A DNA stretch of 64,000 nucleotides from Neocallimastix lanati (nom. inval.) (lineage: Eukaryota; Neocallimastigomycota; Neocallimastigomycetes; Neocallimastigales; Neocallimastigaceae), in NCBI GenBank assembly GCA_016946835.1, contig JACVTC010000083.1, positions 740,001-804,000 on the forward strand, read 5' to 3'. The position numbers were made by a program, and so were the translations under genes. Numbering within the stretch: the first letter of the stretch is position 1; every line of letters starts with the position of its first letter. Below are positions 11,408 through 25,980 of the stretch, one piece after another. The notes below the pieces were generated by a model that made no database searches, had not been told where the DNA came from, and saw only the letters and a list, made by a program, of their open reading frames with translations.

Positions 11408-14400
11408 CTAATTTATTAAATTAAATAAATATATTATTTAGTAAAATATAATAAAAATATTGATTATAATATTATTAATTAAAATAATTTAAATTTTTTT
11501 TTTTTTTTTTTTTTTTATATTTCCATTTTTTTTTCTTACTTTTACAAACACTATATTCATTTTTATAGTAGCCATCATCACAGGTTAAATCAAAGCCACT
11601 TGCTTTAACATTTGGAATACAACCATTAAATGAAGTATTATTAATAGACACACTTCCAGTTGAAAATTTTCTGGAAATAACTTTACCATATAAATTACCA
11701 TTATAGAATTTTATATCAGCATATGGTGCAAGTAACAGACCATAAATATCAGCACTACTATAATAAGCTTCAGTAACTTCAGGCATATTCCAAATAACAC
11801 TATCTTTAAATCCATTAAAATCGAATTCTGCATTTTTTAATGTTATTGTTTTACCCTTAACATTGAATAAAATTGATACATCTTCAGGATTTAATCCATC
11901 AGGATTATCAATTTTAAATCTGTATCCTCCATCTTTATTGAAAGTTGATTCATCAACTTCGACAACATAATTTTTAATATCTTTATTAAGGAGAAGTCTC
12001 ATATTAGGCCTATCATAAAATTCAATCTATATTATTCAATAAAAATATTTAAAAATATTCATTAAAATGATAATCCATTTTGTTTATATATATATATATA
12101 TATATAAAAAATTATTATACTCTTTAAACTTTGATTATTACCTCAGCATTAGGTGTTAACCAAGCTAATTCATTTGAGAGTTCAATCATTCTTTTTTCAG
12201 CAGAATTAAAATCAATGTTTTCTGACGATTCATTAGAAATAGCACAATTGTTTCTTAATAAATCGTCCTTCTGGTAATCTTTAATATTAATAATAGTTCC
12301 ATAATGAATGCCACCATGAATTTGACCATCACCCATTGTGAGTTTGTCAGTGTAAACAGCATATTTGAAATTATGTTTTGAACAATCCTGATCATATGAA
12401 TCATTAATAGTAACAGATCCAATATTAATTTCATTCTTAGCTGCAATTCTTCCAGTGATACTAAAACTGTAAGCTGCACTTATTTCATCTAAACAGAAAA
12501 CATCAAATGTGCTCACAATACCATAAATACTATCATTTTCTCCTGTTAAACAAACATAATTATCAATTGATGTAACTGGAACTCTAACAACCTTACAACT
12601 TTGTACAGTTGTAACCACTGTTTTATAGAATAATTTTACTAATTCTTCACTATCTTCTTTAACAAAGTCTTTAATATTAAATGCACGACAAAAACCTTTG
12701 TTTGCTAAAATCTGACCTTGTAAATTATATTCTTGTTCTCTATCTACTAATTTAGATAAAATAGAATCTCTTGTATAATTAGTATTAGAAACACTATCCA
12801 ATAATGGATTACCATATTGACTAGTAATTGTTGAGGAATCATCCGAATATAATTCATAACCCCTATATTTAAGATATTTCCATAATGGATTATTTATGTT
12901 ATATTGTGAGTTTGAAACCAAAGGTCCTTGTGACTCAGCCAAATTATCATTTAATAGCATAAAAAGTTGTATATTATCCTTAATTAATAATTCAGCTGTT
13001 TCATCAACTTCTTTCTGATATGGTTCACCTAAACTAATGTAAGGTGCTATACGATAAAAGTTTAAATATCCATTTAAATTACCTAAATATGCAGGACTAA
13101 AGCTTGGTTCCATATATGTTTCTTCATTATATGATGGCAATCTACGTGCATCTAAATAATATGGAAAACCAATGAAATTATCAGCATCACTTTTTTCAAG
13201 AATTTCGTCATAATAATATTTAATAAGAATAGACTTTTGTAAATTTTTTCTTTGTAAATAATTTCTATTTTCATCGTAAGTTGGAAGATCAGAATCCTCA
13301 TCAGTTACTAAAATAATTGTTTTACTGCTATTATCCCTCCAAGCCAATTCTGTTGTATCATATTTAAATGACATATTATTACTATTAAGGAATTTATCAG
13401 ATTTATTAAGAAACATTCTTATGGCTTCTAAACCAGATTCTTGACCACCTTGTTGACAATTAAGTTTATCAAATGCGTTTTTCACATCAGATATATTACT
13501 TGTGAAAGTACTATAAATACGAGGCTTTCCACCAAAACCAATAATTGCAAATTTTGCATTGGCATTAGCATTATTTAATTCATTTATGAAATCTTGTAAT
13601 TTATTTCTCAAAGCTTCAATATAGGTACACATTGAAGCACTTTCATCAAAAATAAAAACGATATCAGCATTTATTTCTTTTTTTTCAATATTAATATCAT
13701 CACATATAGTTTCATTTCTATATGGACCATTAATAATACTGCCAACATCATTATCTATTGGTCTAATATTGGTTTCTTCAGATGAATTTGTGGTTGTTGT
13801 AGTTTTTGTAGTTGCTGATATAGTTTTTTCCACTTTGGATGAATTACTTGTTATATTTGGAATACATCCATTAAAATTATAACCATTGATAGAAACACCT
13901 TCAGTTTCAAATGATTTAACAATAAATCTACCATAAGAATTGCCATATTTTAATTCAACTTGAGCATTTGGTGCAATAATTAAACCATATACATCAATAC
14001 TTGAATATTTTACTTCGGTCGCATCTGGAAAATTCCAAATAATTTTTTCTTTATAATTATCTATATTAAAACTAGAACTCGTAAAAGAAAATGATCTACC
14101 TTTAACATTAAATAAAATATTAATATCATTTATATTTATTCCTTCTGGATTTTCAATTGTAAAATTATATCCACCATATTTATTAAATGTTGTTTCCTTA
14201 ATATCAACAATATAATTTTTAATTGCTGATCTCAAAACAAGTTTCTTTTTTGTTGTATCATATTGACCTGCATTTACAATCTATTTTATTAATCAATTTT
14301 ATAATTAAGTTAGTTTTTTTATATATGAATAAAAAAAAAAAAAAATCATATTTGAATATATATAAATTTAATACTTCTGCATTAGCTGTTAATTTTGACA

Positions 14401-15078
14401 ATTCGTTTGAAATTTCTGTAATTCTTTTTTCAATTAAATCAAAATCAAGATTATCGGAAGAGTCACTCGAAACTGCACATTTATTCCTTTTTAAATCGTC
14501 TTTTATGGAATCAGGAGCATCAAATAAAGTTTTATAATGAACACCGCCAAAAATATTACCATCTGACATGGTAAATTTATCCGTATAAATTGCGTATTTA
14601 TATGAATGTTTTGAACAATCTTGGCCTGCTTTATTATTTAATGTAACGGATGATGAATTTATTGAGTTTTTTGCTGCAATTCTACCAGTAATACTAAAAC
14701 TGTTTGACGATATTTTATCAAAACAAAATATATCAAATCCTGAAACTATACCATATATCTCATCATTATCTGAATTCAAACAAACATTTGAATCTCTCTT
14801 TTTTAATTTTGGTTTTCTTTCTCTAATACTATGTTTTTTTAAAAAATTCTGTTCATTAAACTTTGAAATTTCGTCACAATACTATAATTAATATTAATGT
14901 TAATTATATTTTTTTTCATTTAATATAAAATTATTTTATATGTGTATATTTTAAAAATTATAATTAATATATTTCTTACCATAAATCCATTTTCATCTAA
15001 GGTGCATTTATTTGCACCATTACTTAGGTTTATAATTGTGAAAAATATTACTATTAAATGAGTTATTCTTAGTATCAT
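6996..15078 (-). CDS. Giant secreted protein: CBAA - vWA - CBAA - cysteine-rich repeats
   Basis: Five exons on the minus strand join in frame: 14980-15078, 14375-14881, 12142-14280, 11540-12026 and 6996-11407, giving 2547 residues. All introns are GT-AG, 94-132 bases. The start is the ATG at 15078, which opens a hydrophobic signal peptide (about residues 1-21). Domains: choice-of-anchor-A (about 70-348; phrases SITGRIAA, WNFPDATEV, GLIIAPNA, FNGCIP); Thr/Ser spacer; vWA (about 405-765) with MIDAS DESAS at 414-418 and TDEDSD near 528; second CBAA (about 773-1065); then about 1470 residues of tandem Cys-rich modules of roughly 46 residues (CxxCxxxCxTC...CxCxxGYY), of the furin-like/EGF-like kind. 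It ends abruptly in GKC-stop within a module, with no membrane helix. A surface or matrix adhesin role is inferred from the domains. The homologous gene at 46580-58673 shares the first two exons. Confidence 0.85.
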
Positions 15079-15642
15079 TTAGCAATTTTATTAAATAAAT
15101 ATTTATATAATTATATAATTAACTAATTTTCTAAAAAATATAAAAATAAAAAAAAAATTTTTTTTAATTTTTATCTTAATTATTTAAAATTTTTATTAAC
15201 TATTTCTTATATATTATTAATTTTTTTTTTTTTTTTTAATTTATATTCCAAAATTGTATATATTATAAGATTCAATATTATATTTTTTATTAAAAATAAA
15301 TTAAAAAAAAAAAAAAATTTTTTTTTATTAAATTCTAATATAATATGTAAAAAAATAAAAGAAAATTATTAAAAATATAAATAAAAAATGTAATAAAAAA
15401 TATATATATATACCTATATTAAAATGTATCTATATATATATATATAAAAAAAAAAAAAACTAGTTTAAAAAAAAAAAATGTTAATAAAAAATTGAAATCT
15501 GTTTATAATTAAAATTAAAAATTAATTTAAAATATAAAATTTAGATTATTGTAAACATCTTTATTTTATAATATTAAGATAAATTAAAATAAATGAATCC
15601 AATCTAAAAATTATTTATTTTTAGAAATTACATGAAAATTTC

Positions 15643-15672
15643 AAAGATGAAAGTAATTATACTTTCATCTTT
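15643..15672. other. Perfect 13-bp inverted repeat (hairpin)
   Basis: AAAGATGAAAGTA, a 4-base ATTA loop, then TACTTTCATCTTT: a perfect 13-base stem. It lies about 570 bases upstream of the start of the CBAA/vWA/Cys-rich gene. It could be a palindromic factor-binding site, an RNA hairpin or the fold-back scar of a small element. Nothing in view decides among these. Confidence 0.6.
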
Positions 15673-16723
15673 AAATTTACTCTTGATTACTTTAATAAAA
15701 GAAACTTAATGTTCTTAGTATTAAAAGTATTAAAAATAATTATTGTTTTTCGTTATTTTAAATAATTAAAAAATAAACATTTTTACTTTTTTAAAGTTTA
15801 TAAAGTTTAAAATAATTAAATTATATTTATTGTTTAAATATAATTATAGAAAAAAAAATAATAATAATAATAATGTAATAAAAATTCATTTGTACATTTG
15901 TAAAAACCTAAAAAAAAAAAAAAAAAAAATTAAATTTCAATATAAAATTTTAGGTCAATTAATAATTAATTTAAAATAAATATTAGTTTCTTAAAAATTT
16001 CTTCTCTTTTCTTTTTTTCATTAAATAAATAATTTAAATATAGAAATGACAATATAATTGTAGTAGCTGTTACAAATGACTATTAGTATTAATATTATTA
16101 TACAATTGATTAATAATAAAAATAAAAAATAACAAAAAAAATATGAATTTAATATTTCATAATTAATAAAATATTTTTTTTATCAGTAATATTTAAAAAA
16201 TAATAAAAATTATAATTAAAAATAATTAAAAATAATTACCTTATTTTAATTCACATAAATATTTTCCTTTAAATTTTAAAAATATTTTCAATATACTCTG
16301 AGAAATTAAAAAATCTTTCTATTTTAATAATATATCCTCATAAAATAATGTACATTATGTATTTAATGAAAAAGAAAAAATCTCTAATTAAAAGAAGTTA
16401 ATTATTATAAATAATCAAAAATCATTAAAATATAAATAACAAATAAATAATGATTATCGAAATATAATTATATTAATAACAAATAAATATAATATCTTTA
16501 GTATAATAATTTATTGTAATAATTAAAGTAAAATTGTTAAAAAAGCTAAATTAATTCTACTTTCTTTAATTATAAAAGTTTTTTGAATTTATGAAAAAAA
16601 TATAAAATTTTATTACTAAATTTTAAATGATTTAAATATAATTTAAAAAATATATTTTTAAAATAACAGGAAAAAAAAATTATAATAAACTTTTTATTTA
16701 CATTTACATAATAATACTAATAT

Positions 16724-16852
16724 TATATAAATACAAAGTTTTTTATTATTATTATTATTATATAAATACTAGGTTTTTTATTATTATTATTATTATATAA
16801 ATACTAGGTTTTTTATTATTATTATTATATAAATACTAGGTTTTTTATTATT
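16724..16852 (+). repeat. Minisatellite, about 32-base unit, four copies
   Basis: Four head-to-tail copies of a unit built from TATAAATACTAGG followed by TTTTTTATTATT runs (the first copy has ACAAAG in place of ACTAGG). The copies differ mainly in the number of TTA triplets. It passes directly into a (TTA)n microsatellite ending near 16918. No coding meaning. Confidence 0.8.
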
Positions 16853-16874
16853 ATTGTTATTATTATTATTATTA

Positions 16875-16920
<46 letters not shown>

Positions 16921-17284
16921 ATTTATATTTTATATACCGAAATAATGTTAATTATTCATAAAATAAAAATATTTACAGCATTCTTCGATGTATATAAATT
17001 ATTTCTTATTTTTATATGTTTAATAAATAAACAACATATATCAATTATTATAATTGCTATTATTATTATTAATTATTATGTAAAGTTTATTTACATATAT
17101 TTAATGTAAATTAATTATTACATTTATTTTATGTTGTATATATTGTATATGGGGGTGTGTCATTTCGAAAATTTTTATTACATAAATTTGTATTTTGTTG
17201 TAGTACATTTCGGAAAACATGGCGTATTATAATGTAATAAATAAATAAATGAATAAATAAATTTCTATATAATAATAAAAATAA

Positions 17285-18817
17285 AAAAGACAAACGTTTA
17301 TTATGACTAAAAAAATTTTTTTTAGAAAATTAAATAAAAATATATATATATATATATAATTACTACATATATAAAATAATTATTATATTTTTTATATTTT
17401 ATTTTAAATATTATTAATTATTATTTATACATTAATACCTTTTTTATATTATCAACAGAAAATACAGATTGAATAAAATAAAATAAAATAAAATAAAATA
17501 AATAGTAGAAATATAAATATGAAGTACAGATTGAATAAAATAAAATAAAATAAAATAAAATAAATAGTAGAAATATAAATATGAAGTACAGATTGAATAA
17601 AATAAAATAAAATAAAATAAATAGTAGAAATATAAATATGAAGTACAGATTGAATAAAATAAAATAAAATAAAATAAAATAAAATAAAATAAAATAAAAT
17701 AAAATAAAATAAAATAAAATAAAATAAAATAAAATAAAATAAAATAAAATAAAATAAAATAAAATAAAATAAAATAAATAGTAGAAATATAAATATAAAG
17801 TACAGATTGAATAAAATAAAATAAAATAAAATAAAATAAAATAAAATAAAATAAAATAAAATAAATAGTAGAAATATAAATATAGAGTACAGATTGAATA
17901 AAATAAAATAAAATAAAATAAAATAAAATAAAATAAAATAAAATAAATAGTAGAAATATAAATATAGAGTACAGATTGAATAAAATAAAATAAAATAAAA
18001 TAAAATAAAATAAAATAAAATAAATAGTAGAAATATAAATATGAAGTACAGATTGAATAAAATAAAATAAAATAAAATAAAATAAAATAAAATAAAAAGT
18101 AGAATATTAAATAAGAAAGTACAGATTGAATAAAATAAAATAAAATAAAATAAAATAAAATAAAATAAAATAAAATAAATAAAATAAAATAAAATAAAAT
18201 AAATAATAGAATATAAATATAAAGTACAGATTGAATAAAATAAAATAAAATAAAATAAAATAAAATAAAATAAAATAAAATAAATAGTAGAAATATAAAT
18301 ATGAAGTACAGATTGAATAAAATAAAATAAAATAAAATAAAATAAAATAAAATAAAATAAAAAAAAAGTAGAATATTAAATAAGAAAGTACGGATTGAAT
18401 AAAATAAAATAAAATAAAAAAAATAAAATAAAAAAAAATAAAAAGTAGAATATTAAATAAGAAAGTACAGATTGAATAAAATAAAATAAAATAAAATAAA
18501 TAGTAGAAATATAAATATGAAGTACAGATTGAATAAAATAAAATAAAATAAATAGTAGAATATAAATATAAGTATAGATTGAATAAAATAAAATAAAATA
18601 AATAGTAGAAACATAAATATAAGTACGGATTGAATAAAATAAAATAAAATAAAATAAAATAAATAGTAGAATATAAATATAAAGTACAGATTGAATAAAA
18701 TAAAATAAAATAAAATATAATAATTATTTTATATATATAAGAATCTTATATATTTTAATTTTTTTTTCATTTATTTTTCTAAAAAAAAAAATTTAGTTAT
18801 AATAACGTTTGTCTTTT
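17285..18817. mobile_element. Nested MITE-like element whose body is satellite DNA
   Basis: Left end 17285-17326 begins AAAAGACAAACGTTTATTA and continues to TTTTAGA. Right end 18778-18817 on the reverse strand begins AAAAGACAAACGTTATTAT and also ends in TTTTAGA. These are about 40-base terminal inverted repeats with only a few differences. Between them lies nearly nothing but the (AAAAT)n/33-base-spacer satellite, and no transposase frame. It sits entirely inside the MULE, so it arrived or formed there after the MULE inserted, or was carried as cargo. No clear target-site duplication can be read because the flanks are low complexity. Confidence 0.75.
17465..18718 (-). repeat. Composite (AAAAT)n satellite, reverse orientation
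   Basis: The reverse complement of the satellite at 2012-5186: runs of AAAAT separated by the spacer AGTAGAAATATAAATAT followed by GAAGTACAGATTG and close variants. At least fifteen spacers are present, with shorter pentamer runs than in the left array. It is enclosed by the inverted repeats of the nested element. Confidence 0.95.
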
Positions 18818-19512
18818 AATTATTATACTTTATTATAGTAAATAAAAAAATTTAAATGAAAAGTAAAGAATTTTAATTATTTATAATTCATATTTTCATA
18901 AACGATATATATATATATATATATTAATTTAAATGATATAAGAATTAAAAATTAAAACAATAAGAGTTGAATAATTGATCCTATTAAAATAATTAATTAT
19001 TTACATAGTAATATTTATAATGTTTGATCAATATGAATCAATTATTATTAAAATATAATAATAACAATTATAATTTTAATAAAATAATAAAAATCTTTTA
19101 TTGAATTTAATATTTTTAATAACATTATTAATTTTGAAAAGTATATTGATATTAATAAAATTTATAATAATATAATATTGATATAAATAAAATTTATAAT
19201 TATATAATAATGATATTGATATTAATAAAATTTATAATTATATAATATTGATATTAATATTAATAAAATTTTAACTAGTATCAAATAAATCGATTTTAGT
19301 TATAAATTACTTAATAAAAATAACTAAAAGATAATTTCTATTAAGATTATTAAATAAACACAATAGGTAAATAAATAATTTTTCTAGCATTTTTTTAAAT
19401 TAAGATTATTTAATTATTATTTAAACGATTATAAATATAAATTTAAAATAAATAAATTTTTATTTTTCTAGCAATTTTTTAAATTAAGATTATTTATTTT
19501 AAATTAATATTT
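18818..19512. other. AT-rich MULE interior with short duplications
   Basis: No gene. A block of about 30 bases (GATATTAATAAAATTTATAA and similar) is repeated about four times at 19146-19270, and a stretch around TTTTTCTAGCA...TTAAATTAAGATTATTT occurs twice (19378-19412 and 19458-19490). Confidence 0.6.
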
Positions 19513-20929
19513 ATATCGTTTAAATCAATTAAACATTCTTTCCATAATTTAATTAATTCATTTCTGTTGCATCCATTATAAAATAAATTTATTTCCTTAC
19601 TTTTGTAATTTTCAATTAAAATTTTAATTTCATTAGTTGCACTAAATATTTTTTGCTTTTTTTTCTAATTTCCTTTAGTTCTCCTTTGATAATCATTATA
19701 AGATAAGTTTTCTTCTTCTTTTAATATATATATTAATTTATAAAATAAAGGTTTATTTGGAAATATATTATTTAAGTAGCTATTATAAGATTCTGATGCA
19801 TTGTTTGTTAAACGCTCTATATTTTCATAATAATTCCAATTATTAACATTATACTTAAGTAAATAATTTTTATTAAAATATTCTTAAAATTGTAGAAAAT
19901 TATTATACTTTTTTTTTGACAAATTCTTTTTATTATAATATAAAAATCAAATATATAGTTAGGGTTTATAAACGGTAAGTTCGAAATAGCTTTATAATAA
20001 ATATATACATCATTATTATTCTTCACTTCATGATAACATAATATATTTTTTTGTTTTTCTAATGATCTTTTATAATGCCAAACACAATATTTAATATTTA
20101 TATTGGGAAAAACTTTTTTTGCGGCATTAGATATACCTTGTTCAAAATCACAATGAAAATTAATTGTAGTAATTAATGTATTACTCCTAAATTTATTTGC
20201 ATTTTTTTTTATTTCTTTAAATAATGTTTCATATGTAGATTGTTTTTTATTTTTTAATATAGAAATGGAAGTAGTGTTAAATATATTAAATTCCCCAACA
20301 TAAGTTCTTGTTATAAATAACTGATAACTAAATTTCGGTGCTGCATAAAATGTACCGTCCGCAAATATATTTTTATGATAATTCGAAAATAAATATGCTT
20401 GGAATGGTGATTGAAAGATTATTAGATCAGTATTTTTAAATATCATAAAATTTTCATTTCTTTTCGTTTTATAATATTCTGATTCAATGGGAATATCATC
20501 AAAACTTTTTATGTTTGGAGGAAATTGTTTATTTATATTTCTTATTATTTGGGATCTAATTGTACTATATTCGGGACATATAAGTCTCATTTCTTGAGAA
20601 ACGGCATTAAATATATGTTTAGGTTTTATATCCATAGGAATTGAATTTTTCTTAATTTCTTCCTTAATTTTATGCTTTGCTACCGATATAGACACATCAA
20701 TTTCTTTTTCGAGATGGTTATGTAAACTTTCATATTTTAAAACCTCCTTTTTATCATATAAAATAATTAAAGATTTACATTTATTTAAAGTCTTATATTC
20801 AGTTCATTTATAAATTTTTGATTTATCTTTCCTTTGAAATGAAAAATTAAATTTGTGTTTTTTATTAATAATAATTTGTTCATTTCCTTGATTTGTTTCA
20901 CTTATTTCAATTTCTATATTGTCTTCCAT
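19513..20929 (-). pseudogene. Decayed MULE transposase with FLYWCH-like N-terminus
   Basis: The longest open part (19817-20695) encodes 292 residues with typical MULE transposase blocks: FADGTFYAAPKFSYQLF (first catalytic Asp), then CDFEQGISNAAKKVFPNI and CVWHYKRSL (second Asp and the CxxH motif). Upstream, from an ATG at 20929, the same frame reads through a FLYWCH-like zinc-binding part (NKCKSLIILYDKKEVLKYE...HNH) but meets a TGA after IYK. Downstream, in other frames, NASESYNSYLNNIFPNKP and KEEENLSYNDYQRRTKG belong to the C-terminal part, with a further stop after RTKGN. It is therefore a broken copy. It lies inside inverted repeats that mark the whole element. Confidence 0.85.
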
Positions 20930-21159
20930 TAATAATTAAAATTTTTCAATAAAATATTTTAATAAATATACTTTTAAATGCTTTGAAACTTTTTTTTTTT
21001 TTTTTTTAATATTTAAAATAATAAACCTTTTTTTAATTAATTATATAATTATTTAAATAATTATTTAATTATTAATTATTTATTATTTCTTTATTTACTA
21101 TTTTATTTATTTATTTTTATTTTTATTTTTTATTTTATTTTATTTTTTTTATTTTTTAA

Positions 21160-21610
21160 TACTTAAAAAATAAATTTTTATTTATTTTTATTTTATTTTT
21201 TAATGTTTAAAAAAGAAGTTTTCTTATTTCTTATTTTTTTTTTTTTTTTTTTTTTAAGCATTAAAAAATAAAATGTTAATTTATTTTTATTTTATTTTTC
21301 AATGTTTAAAAAAAAAGTTTTCTTATTTCTTATTTCTTATTTTATTTTTCAATGTTTAAAAAAAAAGTTTTCTTATTTCTTATTTTTTTTTTTTTTTTTT
21401 TTTTTTTAAGCATTAAAAAATAAAATGTTAATTTATTTTTATTTTATTTTTCAATGTTTAAAAAAAAAGTTTTCTTATTTCTTATTTTTATTTTATTTTT
21501 CAATGTTTAAAAAAAAAGTTTTCTTATTTCTTATTTTTTTTTTTTTTTTTTTTTTTTTAAGCATTAAAAAATAAAATGTTAATTTATTTTTATTTTATTT
21601 TTCAATGTTA
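21160..21610 (+). repeat. Tandem repeat, about 150-base unit, three copies
   Basis: Three copies (around 21255, 21408, 21558) of TTAAGCATTAAAAAATAAAA followed by TGTTAATTTATTTTTATTTT and a segment ending in AAAAGTTTTCTTATTTCTTA, separated by long poly-T runs. A partial extra copy of the last segment is interposed at 21300-21375. It lies within the right side of the MULE, between transposase and right end. Confidence 0.8.
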
Positions 21611-22000
21611 AATAGAAATACCTAACCTAATTATTATTTATTGAAGTGTTGTATTTCGCCAAAAGTTGAATTTCGTCCAGTTGAATTTCGCCAAATTCTT
21701 GGTGGCTTATAAATTTTCGTAATAAAATATCACCACATTTATTATTCACGCCATATTGTGAATATATGGCTTTTTAAAAAATGTAGAAAAAAGCCACAAA
21801 TTTATGATACAATTAGATATACGCCCCACATAAGATTACGTGTTTGAAAATTTTTGAGAATTGTAATTTTATTTATTTAATTAATTAATTATTATTCATT
21901 AAATTTTTAATAAAATTAAGTGGCTTAAAATTAAAATTATTTAAGCCATACAACAAAATACAAATTTATGTAATAAAAATTTTCGAAATGCACACTCCCC

Positions 22001-22613
22001 TTTATTGTAATATTTCATTTATTATAGTAGGACAAATTTTGAATTATTACGTCTACAAATTTTTAATCTCCGTCTTTGACAATTGAAAAAAAATTCATTA
22101 TTTAGATTTTTTGATATTTTTATAATGTTATATATACCATATTGAATAAAATAAATATTTCATTTAATAAATAATATTAATGAAAAAAAAAAAATTTAAA
22201 ATTAGTATTTTGTATTTTGAGTTTTTTTATAAGTTTTTATTTTAAGCAACTTATATTAAAATTCTATACTAATACATTTTATTTTATTTAGTTGTATATT
22301 TTGATTTTAATAAAAAAAATCAAATTTGATTATATATATTTGCATATATTTGTTTATAAAATATAATAATTTATAATACTATTTTATTTATTTATTTTTT
22401 TAAATTGAAGTTGTTTATTTTTAAATAGTTCAAATATTAAACGAATTTGATAAAATTTTTTTACTTTTATCTTAAATTTTCCAATTAGTAAAAGAATTAT
22501 TGTTATTCTTTAGTATAACTAATAATTATCAAATGATATTCTCAATTTTTATAAAAGTTTTAATAATATAACAAAAACGAAATAATCATTATGAATTTAA
22601 CATATAAAAAATT
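22001..22613. other. Upstream region of the lebercilin-like gene
   Basis: AT-rich spacer between the right MULE end and the ATG at 22614. No gene or RNA is visible. The MULE therefore lies about 0.6 kb upstream of the start codon and may have displaced promoter sequence. Confidence 0.5.
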
Positions 22614-25773
<3,160 letters not shown>

Positions 25774-25944
25774 GTAATTTGTAATATTTTTTTAATTATT
25801 GATTCATAATATTAATATTGAATAATTATTGTATGTACTATCTATATAATTTACAATTACAATAAGATTATAATATAAATAATTTAATAATATTATGCTA
25901 ATACCCCCTTTTAAAAAATGTAAATAAACTAATAAATTAATAAG

Positions 25945-25980
<36 letters not shown>

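Larger units (their letters stand above)
15079..17150. other. Intergenic DNA upstream of the CBAA/vWA/Cys-rich gene
   Basis: AT-rich sequence between the start codon at 15078 and the left end of the MULE element. It should contain the promoter of the minus-strand gene, but I see no distinctive factor site. It holds a perfect hairpin at 15643-15672 and a short minisatellite at about 16724-16852, both listed separately, followed by a (TTA)n tract to about 16918. Confidence 0.6.
17151..22000 (-). mobile_element. MULE DNA transposon with terminal inverted repeats
   Basis: The ends are inverted copies of one another for about 50 bases: left 17151-17212 begins GGGGGTGTGTCATTTCG and right 21950-22000 reads, on the reverse strand, GGGGAGTGTGCATTTCG; both continue through ATTACATAAATTTGTATTTTG. 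TATTGTAT immediately left of the element and TATTGTAA two bases right of it may be an imperfect target-site duplication. Inside are a decayed MULE transposase (minus strand, 19513-20929), a nested inverted-repeat element with satellite body (17285-18817), a tandem repeat (21160-21610) and subterminal short repeats of the form TTGAATTTCGCCA (21645-21700). A palindrome TGGCTTAAA...TTTAAGCCA sits at 21920-21948. The element is about 4.85 kb, of which about 1.5 kb is the later insertion. Confidence 0.8.

Noticed and set aside
11475-11539. Lys-rich C-terminus (KKKKWKYKKKKKKK) of the exon at 11540-12026
   Set aside because: It is intron read-through past a GTAAGA donor; splicing gives CKKCPINCELC, matching the Cys-rich pattern.
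17151-22000. Retroelement or virus-like origin of the inverted-repeat element
   Set aside because: Ends are inverted rather than direct repeats and the only protein is a MULE transposase; no reverse transcriptase, integrase or capsid phrases were seen.
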